Positions 29,201 to 38,412 of a stretch of DNA of 64,000 bases are shown in pieces. Below the pieces are notes generated by a model that was given only the letters and a program-made list of their open reading frames with translations, ran no database searches and was not told the origin of the DNA. The DNA is from Phallusia fumigata (Eukaryota; Chordata; Ascidiacea; Phlebobranchia; Ascidiidae). The position numbers and the translations under genes are program-made. The DNA lies in the NCBI GenBank assembly GCA_008931825.1, contig QXVZ01001034.1:124001-188000 (forward strand). The letters are read 5' to 3'. The first letter of the stretch is position 1; each line of letters starts with the position of its first letter.

Positions 29201-31204
29201 ACCTGTCGAAATTAGCGCCAGGTGTCTTGTCGTGCGGTGGGACACCCGACCTACCCCTGCCCAGCTTTTCTGTCAAACGTCCGGGCCGCCATTAATTATT
29301 AAAACTGATAAAAAGTGTAAAGGGAATGACTCGCGGCCAAGCATGAAAACACCTTCAGCGTAACATCGGCATATGGCGCTGGAGGGTGCCATGACGGGAA
29401 TATTTTAAAACATCAGAAGGTCTAAGCTTGAAAGCCAATCCCGTTTCTGCTTAATATCGACATTGGATAAACGCGGGACATAAGAAGTGCATTTGCCTGT
29501 CTAGCTTCGCGAGATAATTGTTTGATTGTTTGAAAACTGGTTGATTTTAGGACACAATTGAAAATTCGTTATCGTGCGCTGAACTATAAAGTGCATTTTA
29601 AAATATTAAGCTTGACAAAATTTACTGCAACTTTGCGCTTTTCAATTTTTTACATTTGGTGTTGTTTGATTTTACAAATTCGGCAAACTGTAAATCGCAA
29701 CTTGTTAAACATGTTTACAAAAAAACAAGCTTCCGAAAAGCTTCTGGCAAAAACAGTCACTAGGTAATAGACTTGAAAATCAGTTGCCACGAACAGCTAA
29801 GAATAGGAAAGCGCTCAGAAGCAACGAAGATTGATGAGAATTAACAAGATGAAGAGTCAAAACGCTTTTAGAAGATGACCTAAGTGAAGCGAAGCAAAAC
29901 AGCCAGAAGCCAGCGCACCCTGACATCCAAACATCAAGCAGGCGTTGAAAGAAATAGAAAAGATTCTGAGGGGCTTAGCGAGCTTCACAACGGTTCACAG
30001 CATTGCGAAGGCGCAGTGTGGGCGATTTGCGCACCGGTACGCGTGATTTCAAGCCGCCACGGTCTATGGGCAAGCATTTGGGAACTTAAGATAGCAAGTG
30101 GGTTGTTTACAGCTGATACAAGGGCCCAAAGGCCCTGCGCAGAAGACTGTAAAATCTGCTGAACATTCAATTAGCTAAAAGCTGAACACGAGACAGAGAC
30201 GAGGGCCAGTTAATTTGTGAAATCAGGCGTATCAGCGGGTCTGTGACGTCTCAGAAGGCGAACAACACACTAAACTTTTTTTTCAGAAAATAATGCGTCC
30301 GAGAAATACCGCCAACAGACACAAGGCGCATGCTTAAATCTAAAAAACCTTCAGGAAGACTTGTGTCATCTTTTTTTGCATGACTTGCACGAAACACACG
30401 CATTTGTTTCTGGTAAAATTGGCTCAGTTGCCTATGCTAGTTTGCTAGAGAAGCACAAAACCAAAATACAACACCAGTCAAATAGCTTTGAGCCATATGT
30501 GGTTGCTACACGCTACAGACTTAATCCGTTAAACCCATAATTTCGCATACACAGGCACTCCTTTAGACGGAATGGGACTAAACTAGCCGATTTACCAAGC
30601 AGCGACAGCGAAAGAATGCGTTAGAGCGTAACAAAATGAGGCGAGGAAATTACAGCACAACAACCTAAGGCAAAAAACTGGCTCCAGCAATACCAGCGGT
30701 TTTTATCGGTGTTTACAACAAAAAGGAGGCTCACACACAAAAAGCAAGTACAAACATGGCGATGCCCAATATAAATTAAAACTTATTTCACTAACAACAT
30801 TACTGAGCAAAGTCAAACAATAGAATTCCTGCGCACAACAGCTCGCCCCAAACTGCAAATGTGCAATCCATTAACTTGGCAAGAACTTGGTCATACTTTA
30901 CTTAAATTGGTTGGGACTTCAAGCTACAAATATCAAATGCTAAACTGTCTATTCTATTGGTACATCCAAATCAATCAGCCATTGTCTTTGCTTGTAGCGT
31001 CACAGAAAGAAAGAACAATGCCACAAACCTGAAGTGGCGAAAACGTTTTGCGTGCAACTTTTAGGTAAATAGGGCAACAACAAGAACCTTACCTGCAGAA
31101 TAAGTTTCTTTCAGACAAATCGTGATAAAGTAAAACAAAACAATCCAATATTTTCTTCTTGTGTGTCGCTTCATTTTATCTTCATCTGCGCGCTTACCAC
31201 TCAT
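1..31204 (-). CDS. CUB-LCCL membrane/secreted protein gene, DCBLD-like (3' end beyond left edge)
   Basis: Gene model built from four minus-strand exons: 31093-31204 (signal peptide), 18531-18806 and 6283-6426 (CUB domain), and 2241-2310 (start of LCCL). The first three exons join in phase 1 without stops, and every border is GT-AG. A linker exon (phase 1 in, phase 2 out) is required between 6283 and 2310 and I did not find it. The rest of LCCL and anything after it must lie left of 2241 or off the window. Signal peptide-CUB-LCCL is the order in vertebrate DCBLD1/2, which continue with a discoidin domain and a membrane helix; neither is visible here. The family is cell-surface and implicated in signalling and adhesion. 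The small coding fraction (about 0.6 kb in 31 kb) is notable against the compact genes to the right. Domain calls are firm; placing the LCCL exon in the same gene is an inference from strand, order and family. Confidence 0.7.
2241..2310 (-). CDS. LCCL domain exon (N-terminal part) of the DCBLD-like gene
   Basis: The 70-bp exon encodes VVCPGGCVGIPTHVIYGDDM followed by YRD. This is the LCCL opening CPxxC....V.G...Y.D, which in DCBLD reads CPAGC..........YRDSS. The acceptor is GTGTTTACAG and the donor GAC/GTAAGTG. It enters with one base completing a codon and leaves in phase 0, so an unseen exon must lie between it and the CUB exon at 6283. The rest of LCCL (the AAIHAG helix region) was not found in 1-2240. 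Confidence 0.65.
4141..4153. promoter_or_regulatory. CRE/ATF-like site GTGACGTCATAAT, copy 1
   Basis: Contains the full TGACGTCA palindrome with the same flanking bases as the copies at 4638, 12686 and 19518. It sits in a CpG-rich patch of an otherwise AT-rich intron. Enhancer function is an inference. Confidence 0.4.
4638..4740. promoter_or_regulatory. Pair of CRE/ATF-like sites
   Basis: GTGACGTCATAAT at 4638-4650 and TGACGTCATCTAA at 4728-4740, about 90 bp apart. A further ATGACG (4742) and GTGACGTATG (4753) follow. This is the densest cluster of the motif in the window. Confidence 0.4.
6283..6426 (-). CDS. CUB domain exon 2 of the DCBLD-like gene
   Basis: The 144-bp exon is phase 1 at both ends, with acceptor CCATTACAG and donor ATG/GTAAGTT. 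It begins DKYCPGNNPD, the CUB signature where a third cysteine follows the FSG..F..S strand. It goes on to a strand with FRRPSTFTGNGFLISF, which matches the F.SD....GGF...Y end of CUB domains. Joined to the 18.5-kb exon it completes one CUB module with the expected cysteines. The residues TPGFPIH then lead into the linker toward LCCL. Confidence 0.82.
11341..11560 (+). CDS. Possible exon of unknown protein inside the CUB intron
   Basis: Not recognised. The plus-strand frame is open from about 11324 to 11605. It is bounded by a plausible acceptor (GAATTTTAG before 11341) and donor (CTTCAG/GTACTT after 11560). The translation has balanced composition, with a small hydrophobic Gly/Val segment (PVVIGGVGVGVVSYL) followed by a polar stretch ending YFVVLYDMSGDIQLQ. 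The open length is only mildly unlikely by chance, and a shorter minus-strand frame overlaps it (11177-11392). It could be an exon of a nested gene or noise. Confidence 0.2.
12686..12698. promoter_or_regulatory. CRE/ATF-like site GTGACGTCATAAT, copy 3
   Basis: Same 13-mer as at 4141, 4638 and 19518, again in a GC-richer patch (12640-12750). Confidence 0.4.
18531..18806 (-). CDS. CUB domain exon 1 of the DCBLD-like gene
   Basis: Translation shows the first two thirds of a CUB domain: the opening cysteine, the SSGTFTSPNYPEPPP motif, then a CKWEL strand with VPAGKAIQLKF, the acidic FHMD..MDECDKGEVEVF segment and a GK..K turn. The acidic FxDFxxD/DExxCxxDxxxV pattern is that of calcium-binding CUB modules. 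The acceptor is TTTCGCAG before 18806 and the donor is CG/GTAAGTT at 18531. Both are phase 1, the usual phase of CUB exons. The second half of the domain is 12 kb downstream at 6283-6426. Orientation and family are secure. Confidence 0.88.
18807..31092. other. First intron of the DCBLD-like gene
   Basis: 12.3 kb between the signal-peptide and CUB exons. Open frames here (for example near 25.5, 26.3-26.6, 28.0 and 29.1 kb) have no domain likeness, and I found no supporting splice pairs. CpG-rich patches with TGACGTCA-type sites occur at 19.5, 21.78 and 24.0 kb. First introns often hold enhancers, but nothing here proves it. Confidence 0.45.
19518..19530. promoter_or_regulatory. CRE/ATF-like site GTGACGTCATAAT, copy 4
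   Basis: Identical 13-mer to the three earlier copies, in a CpG-rich patch (19480-19610) of the first intron. A one-base variant, GTGACGTCACAAT, lies at 21783-21795. Confidence 0.4.
31093..31204 (-). CDS. Signal-peptide exon of the DCBLD-like gene
   Basis: The ATG at 31204-31202 is followed by a basic stretch and a hydrophobic core (WIVLFYFITICL), then a polar end (KETYSA) typical of a cleavage site. A second in-frame ATG at 31174 would shorten the basic N-terminus by ten residues and gives a more usual signal peptide, so the true start is undecided. The exon ends at a GCAG/GTAAGG donor in phase 1. The CUB exon at 18806 begins in the same phase, which supports joining them. No ORF longer than this short piece exists here, so the call rests on the hydrophobic profile, the donor and the phase match. 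Confidence 0.6.
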
Positions 31205-31430
31205 GCAGCACGACGACTAACAGTAGGAGCTGGCTGCTTTTGCTTCTAACCTGCGCTCTCAGTTTGTGACAAAGCGGGCCCCGAAGTAATTCTCAAATCC
31301 GCGCCTTTTTCTCATCTCGGTGCCGTCTCGCATGGCATGTGCCAAGTCAAACGTGACCGAGGAGCAAATGCGACATCTTGTGATGTACTATGAAAGTTTT
31401 GACATCTGCCTATCGACTGTTTTCTGAGTC
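31205..31430 (-). promoter_or_regulatory. 5' flank of the DCBLD-like gene
   Basis: The sequence just upstream of the signal-peptide exon should hold the promoter and 5' UTR. It is somewhat GC-richer than its surroundings. I see no clear TATA box at a fixed distance, and the transcription start cannot be placed. Confidence 0.3.
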
Positions 31431-31439
31431 AAAGATAGT

Positions 31440-31550
31440 TTATCGGGATTAGAATATACAAGTACTTTATTGGTAAAAACCATATCGACCTTTTGGCATC
31501 TGATAGCTTCGTCGTCAGGTTTTAATTTTATCTATAAAAGGGAAAAAGCT
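31440..31550 (-). repeat. Possible retroelement 3'-tail fragment
   Basis: Read on the minus strand it has CCTGACGACGAAGC, then a GTCGATATGG segment and CAATAAAGTACTTG. This recalls the CCTGACGAAG...GAAACGTCG...AATAAAGT tails common to non-LTR and Penelope-like elements. It is short and has no coding part. The call is by resemblance only. Confidence 0.3.
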
Positions 31551-31849
31551 TTACACACTGCAAATATTTGAACCTTGAATTATGTACCTAAGTTTGTATT
31601 TGTTCCAAACTTCCACAAAGGACAAAACTGTTTCAAATTATTAGAAACTAAATATGTTTCACCCAACCAAATACATTTTTCAACAGTCGTTTGCGAGATA
31701 AAGTTTTGTCTTTTGGAATGCACCATTTTTTGAGTTACTTCAAACCATTTATTCAAAGGCGTGGTGTAATAATAATCTGATAATATGCATTAACATTGCA
31801 AAATAGTAAACATGATGGAACAAGCTGGTCAAAAATAAATAACAAAGTC

Positions 31850-32120
31850 AAAACATCGAGAATAGAAGTTGTATCTCGACCGGTATAACTCTTTATCGCA
31901 CTCTGGCGGTTGTAGAATTATTTGTTATGTCTTCCTGCTTTTCTTGATCCTTGAGGATTTACATCTTTAACAGAATAACTTGCTTGGGGCACCACTATTT
32001 TCTGGTGTCACTGGCCTAAAACAAGAAGTTTATAAGTACAGTTTACGTGGCTCTATAGTGCAAAAGCAAACCTGTCCTTTCTTCTGATGGAAAATAAATC
32101 TTTGATGTTTTCACATGGAA
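31850..32120. repeat. Diverged flank of the U6 repeat unit
   Basis: The segment with TATAACTCTTTATCGCACTCTGGCGG (around 31880-31910, read in pieces) and the following CTTTTCTTGATCCTTGA match, at roughly three quarters identity by eye, the spacer inside the 739-bp units (about 32625-32700). The array is therefore bordered on its left by an older, diverged unit whose U6 is the first copy. No function is evident for the conserved spacer core. Confidence 0.45.
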
Positions 32121-32127
32121 AATCTTT

Positions 32128-32177
32128 AAAAATGAGGAACGCTTCACGATTTTGCGTGTCATCCTTGCGCAGGGGCC

Positions 32178-32217
<40 letters not shown>

Positions 32218-32234
32218 ACCGCCGAAGCAGGTAC
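32128..32234 (-). ncRNA. U6: U6 spliceosomal snRNA, copy 1
   Basis: The minus strand reads GTACCTGCTTCGGCGGTAC (the 5' stem-loop), then ATATACTAAAATTGGAACG, the ACAGAGA box and the AGC triad within GATTAGCATGG, then the CCCTGCGCAAGGATGACACG internal stem-loop. It ends GCGTTCCTCATTTTT, with the T run as Pol III terminator. At about 107 nt it matches metazoan U6. U6 pairs with the 5' splice site and U2 and forms the catalytic core of the spliceosome. The copy looks fully functional. Confidence 0.96.
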
Positions 32235-32300
32235 ATCTATGAACAATATCACGATCGTTTATAACAGGGTCTTGTAGAGGGGATTTTCTATTTGTGGGTA
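32235..32300 (-). promoter_or_regulatory. U6 copy 1 promoter: PSE and TATA box
   Basis: On the minus strand, TACCCACAAATAGAAAATCC lies about 47-66 bases upstream of the start and resembles the vertebrate PSE (TTACCGTAACTTGAAAG type). GTTATAAAC lies about 23-31 bases upstream as a TATA box. PSE plus TATA defines a type 3 Pol III promoter. Confidence 0.75.
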
Positions 32301-32866
32301 GCGCGTCTGGCGGCCGCGGTGATCCTGACGTTTGCTGTACGTATAAACCAGTTCTCTCTGTCTGTTCACCACTCAACAAGAGTTCAAATAATTACAACCA
32401 ATAACCGGGCTATTCAAACGCATTGAAGCTGTTGGCGCGATGTAAATCTTTTATTAAGGCTCCAATTTTTGGTATCAGGTTAAACATTTTATTCTCATGC
32501 ATGGTGTGGATAACATTACGATTTTATTCACTACAATTGCAAAATAATGGTCTTGTTGCAATGATATCGTCATTAACGGAAGGCAAAATCGAAATATGGG
32601 TTTGTACGTTGCGTCTCGCCTGATATAGCTCTCTAGTGTGCTCTAGCGGTATGACAAATGTGTTACATTTATTTTCGCTTTTCTTGATCATTGAAAATTA
32701 AGAGCTCTTTTGGGGCAATTGGCTATGGGTATGAAGAATTTACTATGTCATTGACCTATAATAAAATTTTGTTACACAGAGTACCTTAGTTTAATACGTC
32801 AAAGCAAATCTGTCTTTTTTACTAGTTCAAAATGAATTTTATGTGTTGTCAAATAAAAAAATCTTT

Positions 32867-32916
32867 AAAAATGAGGAACGCTTCACGATTTTGCGTGTCA
32901 TCCTTGCGCAGGGGCC

Positions 32917-32956
<40 letters not shown>

Positions 32957-32973
32957 ACCGCCGAAGCAGGTAC
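32867..32973 (-). ncRNA. U6: U6 spliceosomal snRNA, copy 2
   Basis: Identical to copy 1 over the whole transcript, including the ACAGAGA box, AGC triad, internal stem-loop and T-run terminator. Its surrounding 739-bp unit is also nearly identical to that of copy 1. Confidence 0.96.
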
Positions 32974-33039
32974 ATCTATGAACAATATCACGATCGTTTA
33001 TAACAGGGTCTTGTAGAGGGGATTTTCTATTTGTGGGTA
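32974..33039 (-). promoter_or_regulatory. U6 copy 2 promoter: PSE and TATA box
   Basis: Same PSE-like element (33020-33039) and TATA box (about 32996-33004) as copy 1, at the same distances. Confidence 0.75.
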
Positions 33040-33605
33040 GCGCGTCTGGCGGCCGCGGTGATCCTGACGTTTGCTGTACGTATAAACCAGTTCTCTCTGT
33101 CTGTTCACCACTCAACAAGAGTTCAAATAATTACAACCAATAACCGGGCTATTCAAACGCATTGAAGCTGTTGGCGCGATGTAAATCTTTTATTAAGGCT
33201 CCAATTTTTGGTATCAGGTTAAACATTTTATTCTCATGCATGGTGTGGATAACATTACGATTTTATTCACTACAATTGCAAAATAATGGTCTTGTTGCAA
33301 TGATATCGTCATTAACGGAAGGCAAAATCGAAATATGGGTTTGTACGTTGCGTCTCGCCTGATATAGCTCTCTAGTGTGCTCTAGCGGTATGACAAATGT
33401 GTTACATTTATTTTCGCTTTTCTTGATCATTGAAAATTAAGAGCTCTTTTGGGGCAATTGGCTATGGGTATGAAGAATTTACTATGTCATTGACCTATAA
33501 TAAAATTTTGTTACACAGAGTACCTTAGTTTAATACGTCAAAGCAAATCTGTCTTTTTTACTAGTTCAAAATGAATTTTATGTGTTGTCAAATAAAAAAA
33601 TCTTT

Positions 33606-33655
33606 AAAAATGAGGAACGCTTCACGATTTTGCGTGTCATCCTTGCGCAGGGGCC

Positions 33656-33695
<40 letters not shown>

Positions 33696-33712
33696 ACCGC
33701 CGAAGCAGGTAC
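33606..33712 (-). ncRNA. U6: U6 spliceosomal snRNA, copy 3
   Basis: Transcript identical to copies 1 and 2. Two substitutions lie just upstream of the start (at -3 and -6), outside the PSE and TATA box. Confidence 0.96.
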
Positions 33713-33778
33713 ATTTAGGAACAATATCACGATCGTTTATAACAGGGTCTTGTAGAGGGGATTTTCTATTTGTGGGTA
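33713..33778 (-). promoter_or_regulatory. U6 copy 3 promoter: PSE and TATA box
   Basis: PSE-like element at 33759-33778 and TATA box at about 33735-33743, unchanged from copy 1. Confidence 0.75.
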
Positions 33779-34344
33779 GCGCGTCTGGCGGCCGCGGTGA
33801 TCCTGACGTTTGCTGTACGTATAAACCAGTTCTCTCTGTCTGTTCACCACTCAACAAGAGTTCAAATAATTACAACCAATAACCGGGCTATTCAAACGCA
33901 TTGAAGCTGTTGGCGCGATGTAAATCTTTTATTAAGGCTCCAATTTTTGGTATCAGGTTAAACATTTTATTCTCATGCATGGTGTGGATAACATTACGAT
34001 TTTATTCACTACAATTGCAAAATAATGGTCTTGTTGCAATGATATCGTCATTAACGGAAGGCAAAATCGAAATATGGGTTTGTACGTTGCGTCTCGCCTG
34101 ATATAGCTCTCTAGTGTGCTCTAGCGGTATGACAAATGTGTTACATTTATTTTCGCTTTTCTTGATCATTGAAAATTAAGAGCTCTTTTGGGGCAATTGG
34201 CTATGGGTATGAAGAATTTACTATGTCATTGACCTATAATAAAATTTTGTTACACAGAGTACCTTAGTTTAATACGTCAAAGCAAATCTGTCTTTTTTAC
34301 TAGTTCAAAATGAATTTTATGTGTTGTCAAATAAAAAAATCTTT

Positions 34345-34394
34345 AAAAATGAGGAACGCTTCACGATTTTGCGTGTCATCCTTGCGCAGGGGCC

Positions 34395-34434
<40 letters not shown>

Positions 34435-34451
34435 ACCGCCGAAGCAGGTAC
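34345..34451 (-). ncRNA. U6: U6 spliceosomal snRNA, copy 4
   Basis: Transcript identical to the other three although its upstream flank has diverged. This shows purifying selection or conversion limited to the gene and its 3' side. Confidence 0.96.
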
Positions 34452-34517
34452 ATCTATGAACAATATCACGATCGTTTATAACAGGGTCTTGAAAAGGGGA
34501 TTTTCCGTTTGTGGGTA
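34452..34517 (-). promoter_or_regulatory. U6 copy 4 promoter: diverged PSE and TATA box
   Basis: The PSE reads TACCCACAAACGGAAAATCC (34498-34517), two changes from the other copies. The TATA box is conserved. Because this copy is older upstream, bases kept here mark the functional core of the promoter. Confidence 0.72.
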
Positions 34518-34640
34518 GCGCGTCTGGCGGTCGCGGTGACCGAGACGTTTGCTGTACGTATAAACCAGTTCTCCCTGTCTGTGCTTTCACCGCTTTACAA
34601 GCTTCAAACAATTACAACAGAACCGGGCTATTCAAATGCA

Positions 34641-35687
34641 TTAAAGCTGTTAAGGAAAAAGGAGGTCTTTTTAAACGCCATTTTTTATGTTAAATTAATC
34701 TTTTTGTTTATATGCATAATGTTAATAACTGTGTGATTTTTTCACTTTTGCAGCTGTTATAATATATTGTGTTTCTGTTCGCTATCCTTTACTCTTGTAA
34801 ATCTGAAGCTTTATCAAATTGCTTTGGTTTAATTTAAATCATTTTCTTGTGACAAATTGACTTCAAAGAAATTGCATGTTAAGTAGACTTCCTGGACATT
34901 TCGACATTCCTTTTTTGATCTCCCAGGTTAATGAGCTTCAGACTAATTGTACAAAGACAGTTTATTAGGTAGCCTACAATAAAAAAAACGCTTTCGGCAG
35001 GAAACTATATTCGCAATTTTTGGTCTCAACTGGCTCCCTGTTTTTCGCCTTGTTGCATGTACATGTGTGAAAAGCCTTGGATTCAGTACAACACCTATCA
35101 CAGTTTGGCGTATAGTAATATAAATGAAAGTTTCCTAAATCTTCTCGGTTAGTATAACGTTAAATATTGTGTTCTCCAAAGGAAATATTTTTCACCACAA
35201 ATCGAAGATGTTAAACCGTTTTAACAGCTTTCTCAAGACATTTTTCGGAGTAAATTTGCATAGAGCTGTATATGACTGAACATTTACAAGGGTCTAAATG
35301 ACTGAAGTATATTTCTGACCCAAAAGCCACTGTTGTCCTACAATCGTCAATCTTTTTAATGTGTAACTGGTAAGCAAAGAACAAAAGAGATTGCAGGTTT
35401 CATAGTGAAATATCTTAAGCATTGTAAAGTAGATTTAAGTGTGTATAGGCATGCATATGAAGCAGCACTTGTTGGGCAAGTTTACAGAAGGTTAAAAATG
35501 CCCCAAGTGCATTATAAACAATACTATAAGCAGATATATACACAGCTGTTAAAAGTATTTACAACAATTAGGTTTCCGCTCACTTTGCCAATGTTTTTTA
35601 GGTTGGCAACCAGTTTATATGAAGCGGGGTGAAAATAAAAAACTAAAAGCCTGTTAAACGGTCGGTTCCACACCATTAACTGATAGT
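34641..35687. other. Gap between the U6 array and gene A
   Basis: AT-rich, with no recognisable gene. One 75-codon plus-strand frame (35405-35632) has no domain likeness. The last 250 bp probably include the 3' UTR of gene A. Confidence 0.4.
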
Positions 35688-37425
35688 TCATTGGTCACAG
35701 TCCATATTAGTTAGCCAGTTTTTGTTATTGCAAGGCGTTGGATAACCTTTGCCGTTTTTAATAAGATTGGCCAACGCGCGTTGCTTGGAGCAGCCGCTGG
35801 ATTCCAAGTTTTTGCACTGGTGTGTTTCTCTTGTGTTGACATCCGTACACGTCCCTTGATAAACCCATTTGGTTTTAAAGCCATGCCATCTTATCCTTCC
35901 GATGCTTGTGCATTGTATTTTGTGCGCCCCGTAATGAAACTACAAACATAGCACTATGTGAATACTTGTAAATATGGAACACAAAATCTCTCAGTGTTTT
36001 AATATGTTTGTTATCGCTTAAACTGTCGCTTCACGTATCTACAGATGGCTCTATGACGCAAAATATCGATATTTTGACCTTTGTAGGTGATTTTTGGATT
36101 TTGGGCCAAGAACACAATTTACTGCCAGGATTGTCGTTTTCAAGCGCGTTTTATCTTTCGGTTTAATATGTGCTATTAGTTCACCGACCTTATCATAACC
36201 ATCCATCATGTATGTGACGAGTTTATCCCAGTCTATAGAGTGGCATTCTGGTCCATCAGTACATGGAGGACATTCACACACTGGAAGTTTATCCGACCAT
36301 TGCTGCGTTGCTAGGCATGTTACATTGCCAGAACCCTGAGGAAGAAAGCTCGGTTCATGGAAGAAAGATGTTGTCCACTGTTCACGAAATGGGATAAAAA
36401 CTTCAATAGAGAAGCCTGAGGTATTTAAATGGTTTTAATACGTTTATACAACTTACGAACCGTTAACCAATATTTATTAAGGTTTCATATCAATTTACCT
36501 GAGTTAGGTTGCCTACATTGCAAGATAACGTGCAAATGGAACCGACCATATTCCGGTTTGTGCAATAAACTTCTCTATTTGGTACGTCCTTCACCGAACC
36601 ACATTCTAACAGAAATATAAAAATCAGTTTCCAATGTTGGTTGCAAAAGTTTAGTTTTACCAAGAAAAAAAAGTGCAATTGGTTTTCAAACCAACGTTTT
36701 ACGACAAGTCGAATGCGTACCATTGGTTGCAGATTGTTTTTTGGTGATCGAAACTACGAAGGGGGTGAAAATGGCGATAACTGTGATCAACAACACAATG
36801 ATGGTTACCGTCTTCCAGGAGTCTGAAAAGTAAATTATGTTTAAGTCAAGACAGCAAGAAGATTGGACGGAGAATAAATTTAAAACAATTTCATAACGCC
36901 GAATGTCTGAGGCGAGTATTCGGTGTTACAGCTAAATTTGTACATGATCCAATTCAAAGAGTTCTTAACCAGGGGTAGCCCCAAGCCTAGGGGTACAAGG
37001 TCTGTTTTATGGGGTACAACGATGCTGAATCATTGAGTCAATTATATAGATACTGCATTATATTTATAACAACCAAACAAACATTGTTCTTCCCTACCAG
37101 CTTTGTTAACTGTCGTGTTCTTCACATTTGAGCCTTTGAAACTTACTCTCAATGGAGTCTGCTCGTTAGCGTCTGTTACAAAAACATATTTGGAAATTTA
37201 AAAATTTGACATAAATGCAACTGCACACATGCAAATGCCTTTAAACCAAAAGTTTAATTTCAAATACACAACTTACTTTCACGAACTAGTGGCAGGACGC
37301 ACCCAAATGGGTACAGGTATAAATTCTAACTTGACCATCAAACTATATTTACTGACAGAATTATGAGAATTTAACCCAGTTCACTTACCGGTATCCGGAG
37401 CATTGTGATCAACGGTGTTACCCAT
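35688..37425 (-). CDS. Gene A: type II membrane protein, CCP plus ALF-like domain
   Basis: Six exons: 37389-37425, 37098-37172, 36721-36822, 36499-36605, 36189-36335, 35688-35939; phases 1,1,1,0,0; 239 aa; intact. Residues 1-37 form a short cytosolic tail (MGNTVDHNAPDT start). A membrane helix (VTIIVLLITVIAIFTPFVV) lies at about 42-60. The six-cysteine CCP spans about 73-127 and the ALF-like domain about 138-239. Odd points: exon 2 is 24 bp shorter than in relatives because a GTAGGG donor is used earlier, which removes the RDVN end of the tail motif. The membrane exon is the most diverged of the family. Exon 5 has one extra Met codon. Inferred role: surface receptor or effector of innate immunity. 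Gene structure is secure; function is inference. Confidence 0.82.
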
Positions 37426-38412
37426 AACCTTAGAATTAATCAGAAATAACATCACTTCAAGTGTGGACAAAACTGGTTGTTTGAGGGACTTGGACCAACC
37501 TCACAATACTGGTATATGAAACCTGAGGTGAACGTCACCATATAATATAACTTAATTGTGTCGACACTCCATAGCAGTTTTGTAACAAAATATGTCTTCT
37601 CCAATTTCATTGTGGAGCCTAACAGCAGTGCCTTCAAAACAACCCCACTTGGTCAATGTTCAGTTTGATGAGTTTTACACGATTAATAGCATATGTTTTG
37701 CCAAAAATTTTTTACCACACTGAAGTTAAATCTGTAAACCGCACAGCACAACCATGGTGTCGTTTCGCTCACGAAAACTCGAGTAAACATTACAATACAA
37801 AGTGAACGCATTATCTTCAGACGTCGATTCCACAGGCTTTGTTTCTGTTTTGAGATGACTGACATCGTTTGATTCCCACTCGAAGATGTAGAGTCGCAAA
37901 ACTACGACGTACACCCAGCAGCAAATTGGCACAGGACGGTCGATAGAACCAGTTAGACATACAGATCTATACGGACAGCTTGGCACTATGTGAAATCACA
38001 AAATCCCTGAGTTCAAGACAGGTATGCTAAAAGCCTACCAGACTTGCCTATTTCGACCTTTCTTGTCCACTCGGGATTGGGTTTCGGAACAAAACAGTTC
38101 ATTAGAAAAAATGGACAGGAAAAGATTTCTATGTGAAAACATGGTAAATTAGAGTGAAAAATAGGCTTGGTTTTTTATGCTTTGGAGGGCAAGTTCGGCA
38201 GGTCGAAAAAAGGTTAAAACAGCACAAAGTGCCCCATTAACAATGTGAAAAGTAAAATTTTATGGGAGCTTATTAAAAATTACACAACAATAAGATCAAC
38301 GCGCATGTAGCCCATGGTTTTTTAAGTTAGCATTCAGTTTGTGTGAAACTTGGCAAAATTAAACACTGTACAAGTTGGTTGAACAGTCGGTACTACACCG
38401 TTAACTGGTAGT
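37426..38412. other. Gap between genes A and B
   Basis: Contains the 5' flank of gene A and the 3' flank of gene B. No other gene seen. Short minus-strand frames near 37.5-37.9 kb have no support. Confidence 0.4.

Larger units (their letters stand above)
32121..34640. repeat. Tandem repeat of 739-bp units, each with one U6 gene
   Basis: U6 genes start at 32234, 32973, 33712 and 34451, exactly 739 bp apart. The first three units are virtually identical end to end; I noticed only two substitutions, near the start of copy 3. The fourth is identical through U6 but diverges upstream from about 34490. Such identity implies recent amplification or conversion, and the true copy number could be larger than assembled. 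Confidence 0.92.

Noticed and set aside
32849-33118. Repeated 89-108-codon minus-strand open frames in the U6 array
   Set aside because: They run through the U6 snRNA and its promoter and repeat only because the 739-bp unit repeats. There is no start context or domain.
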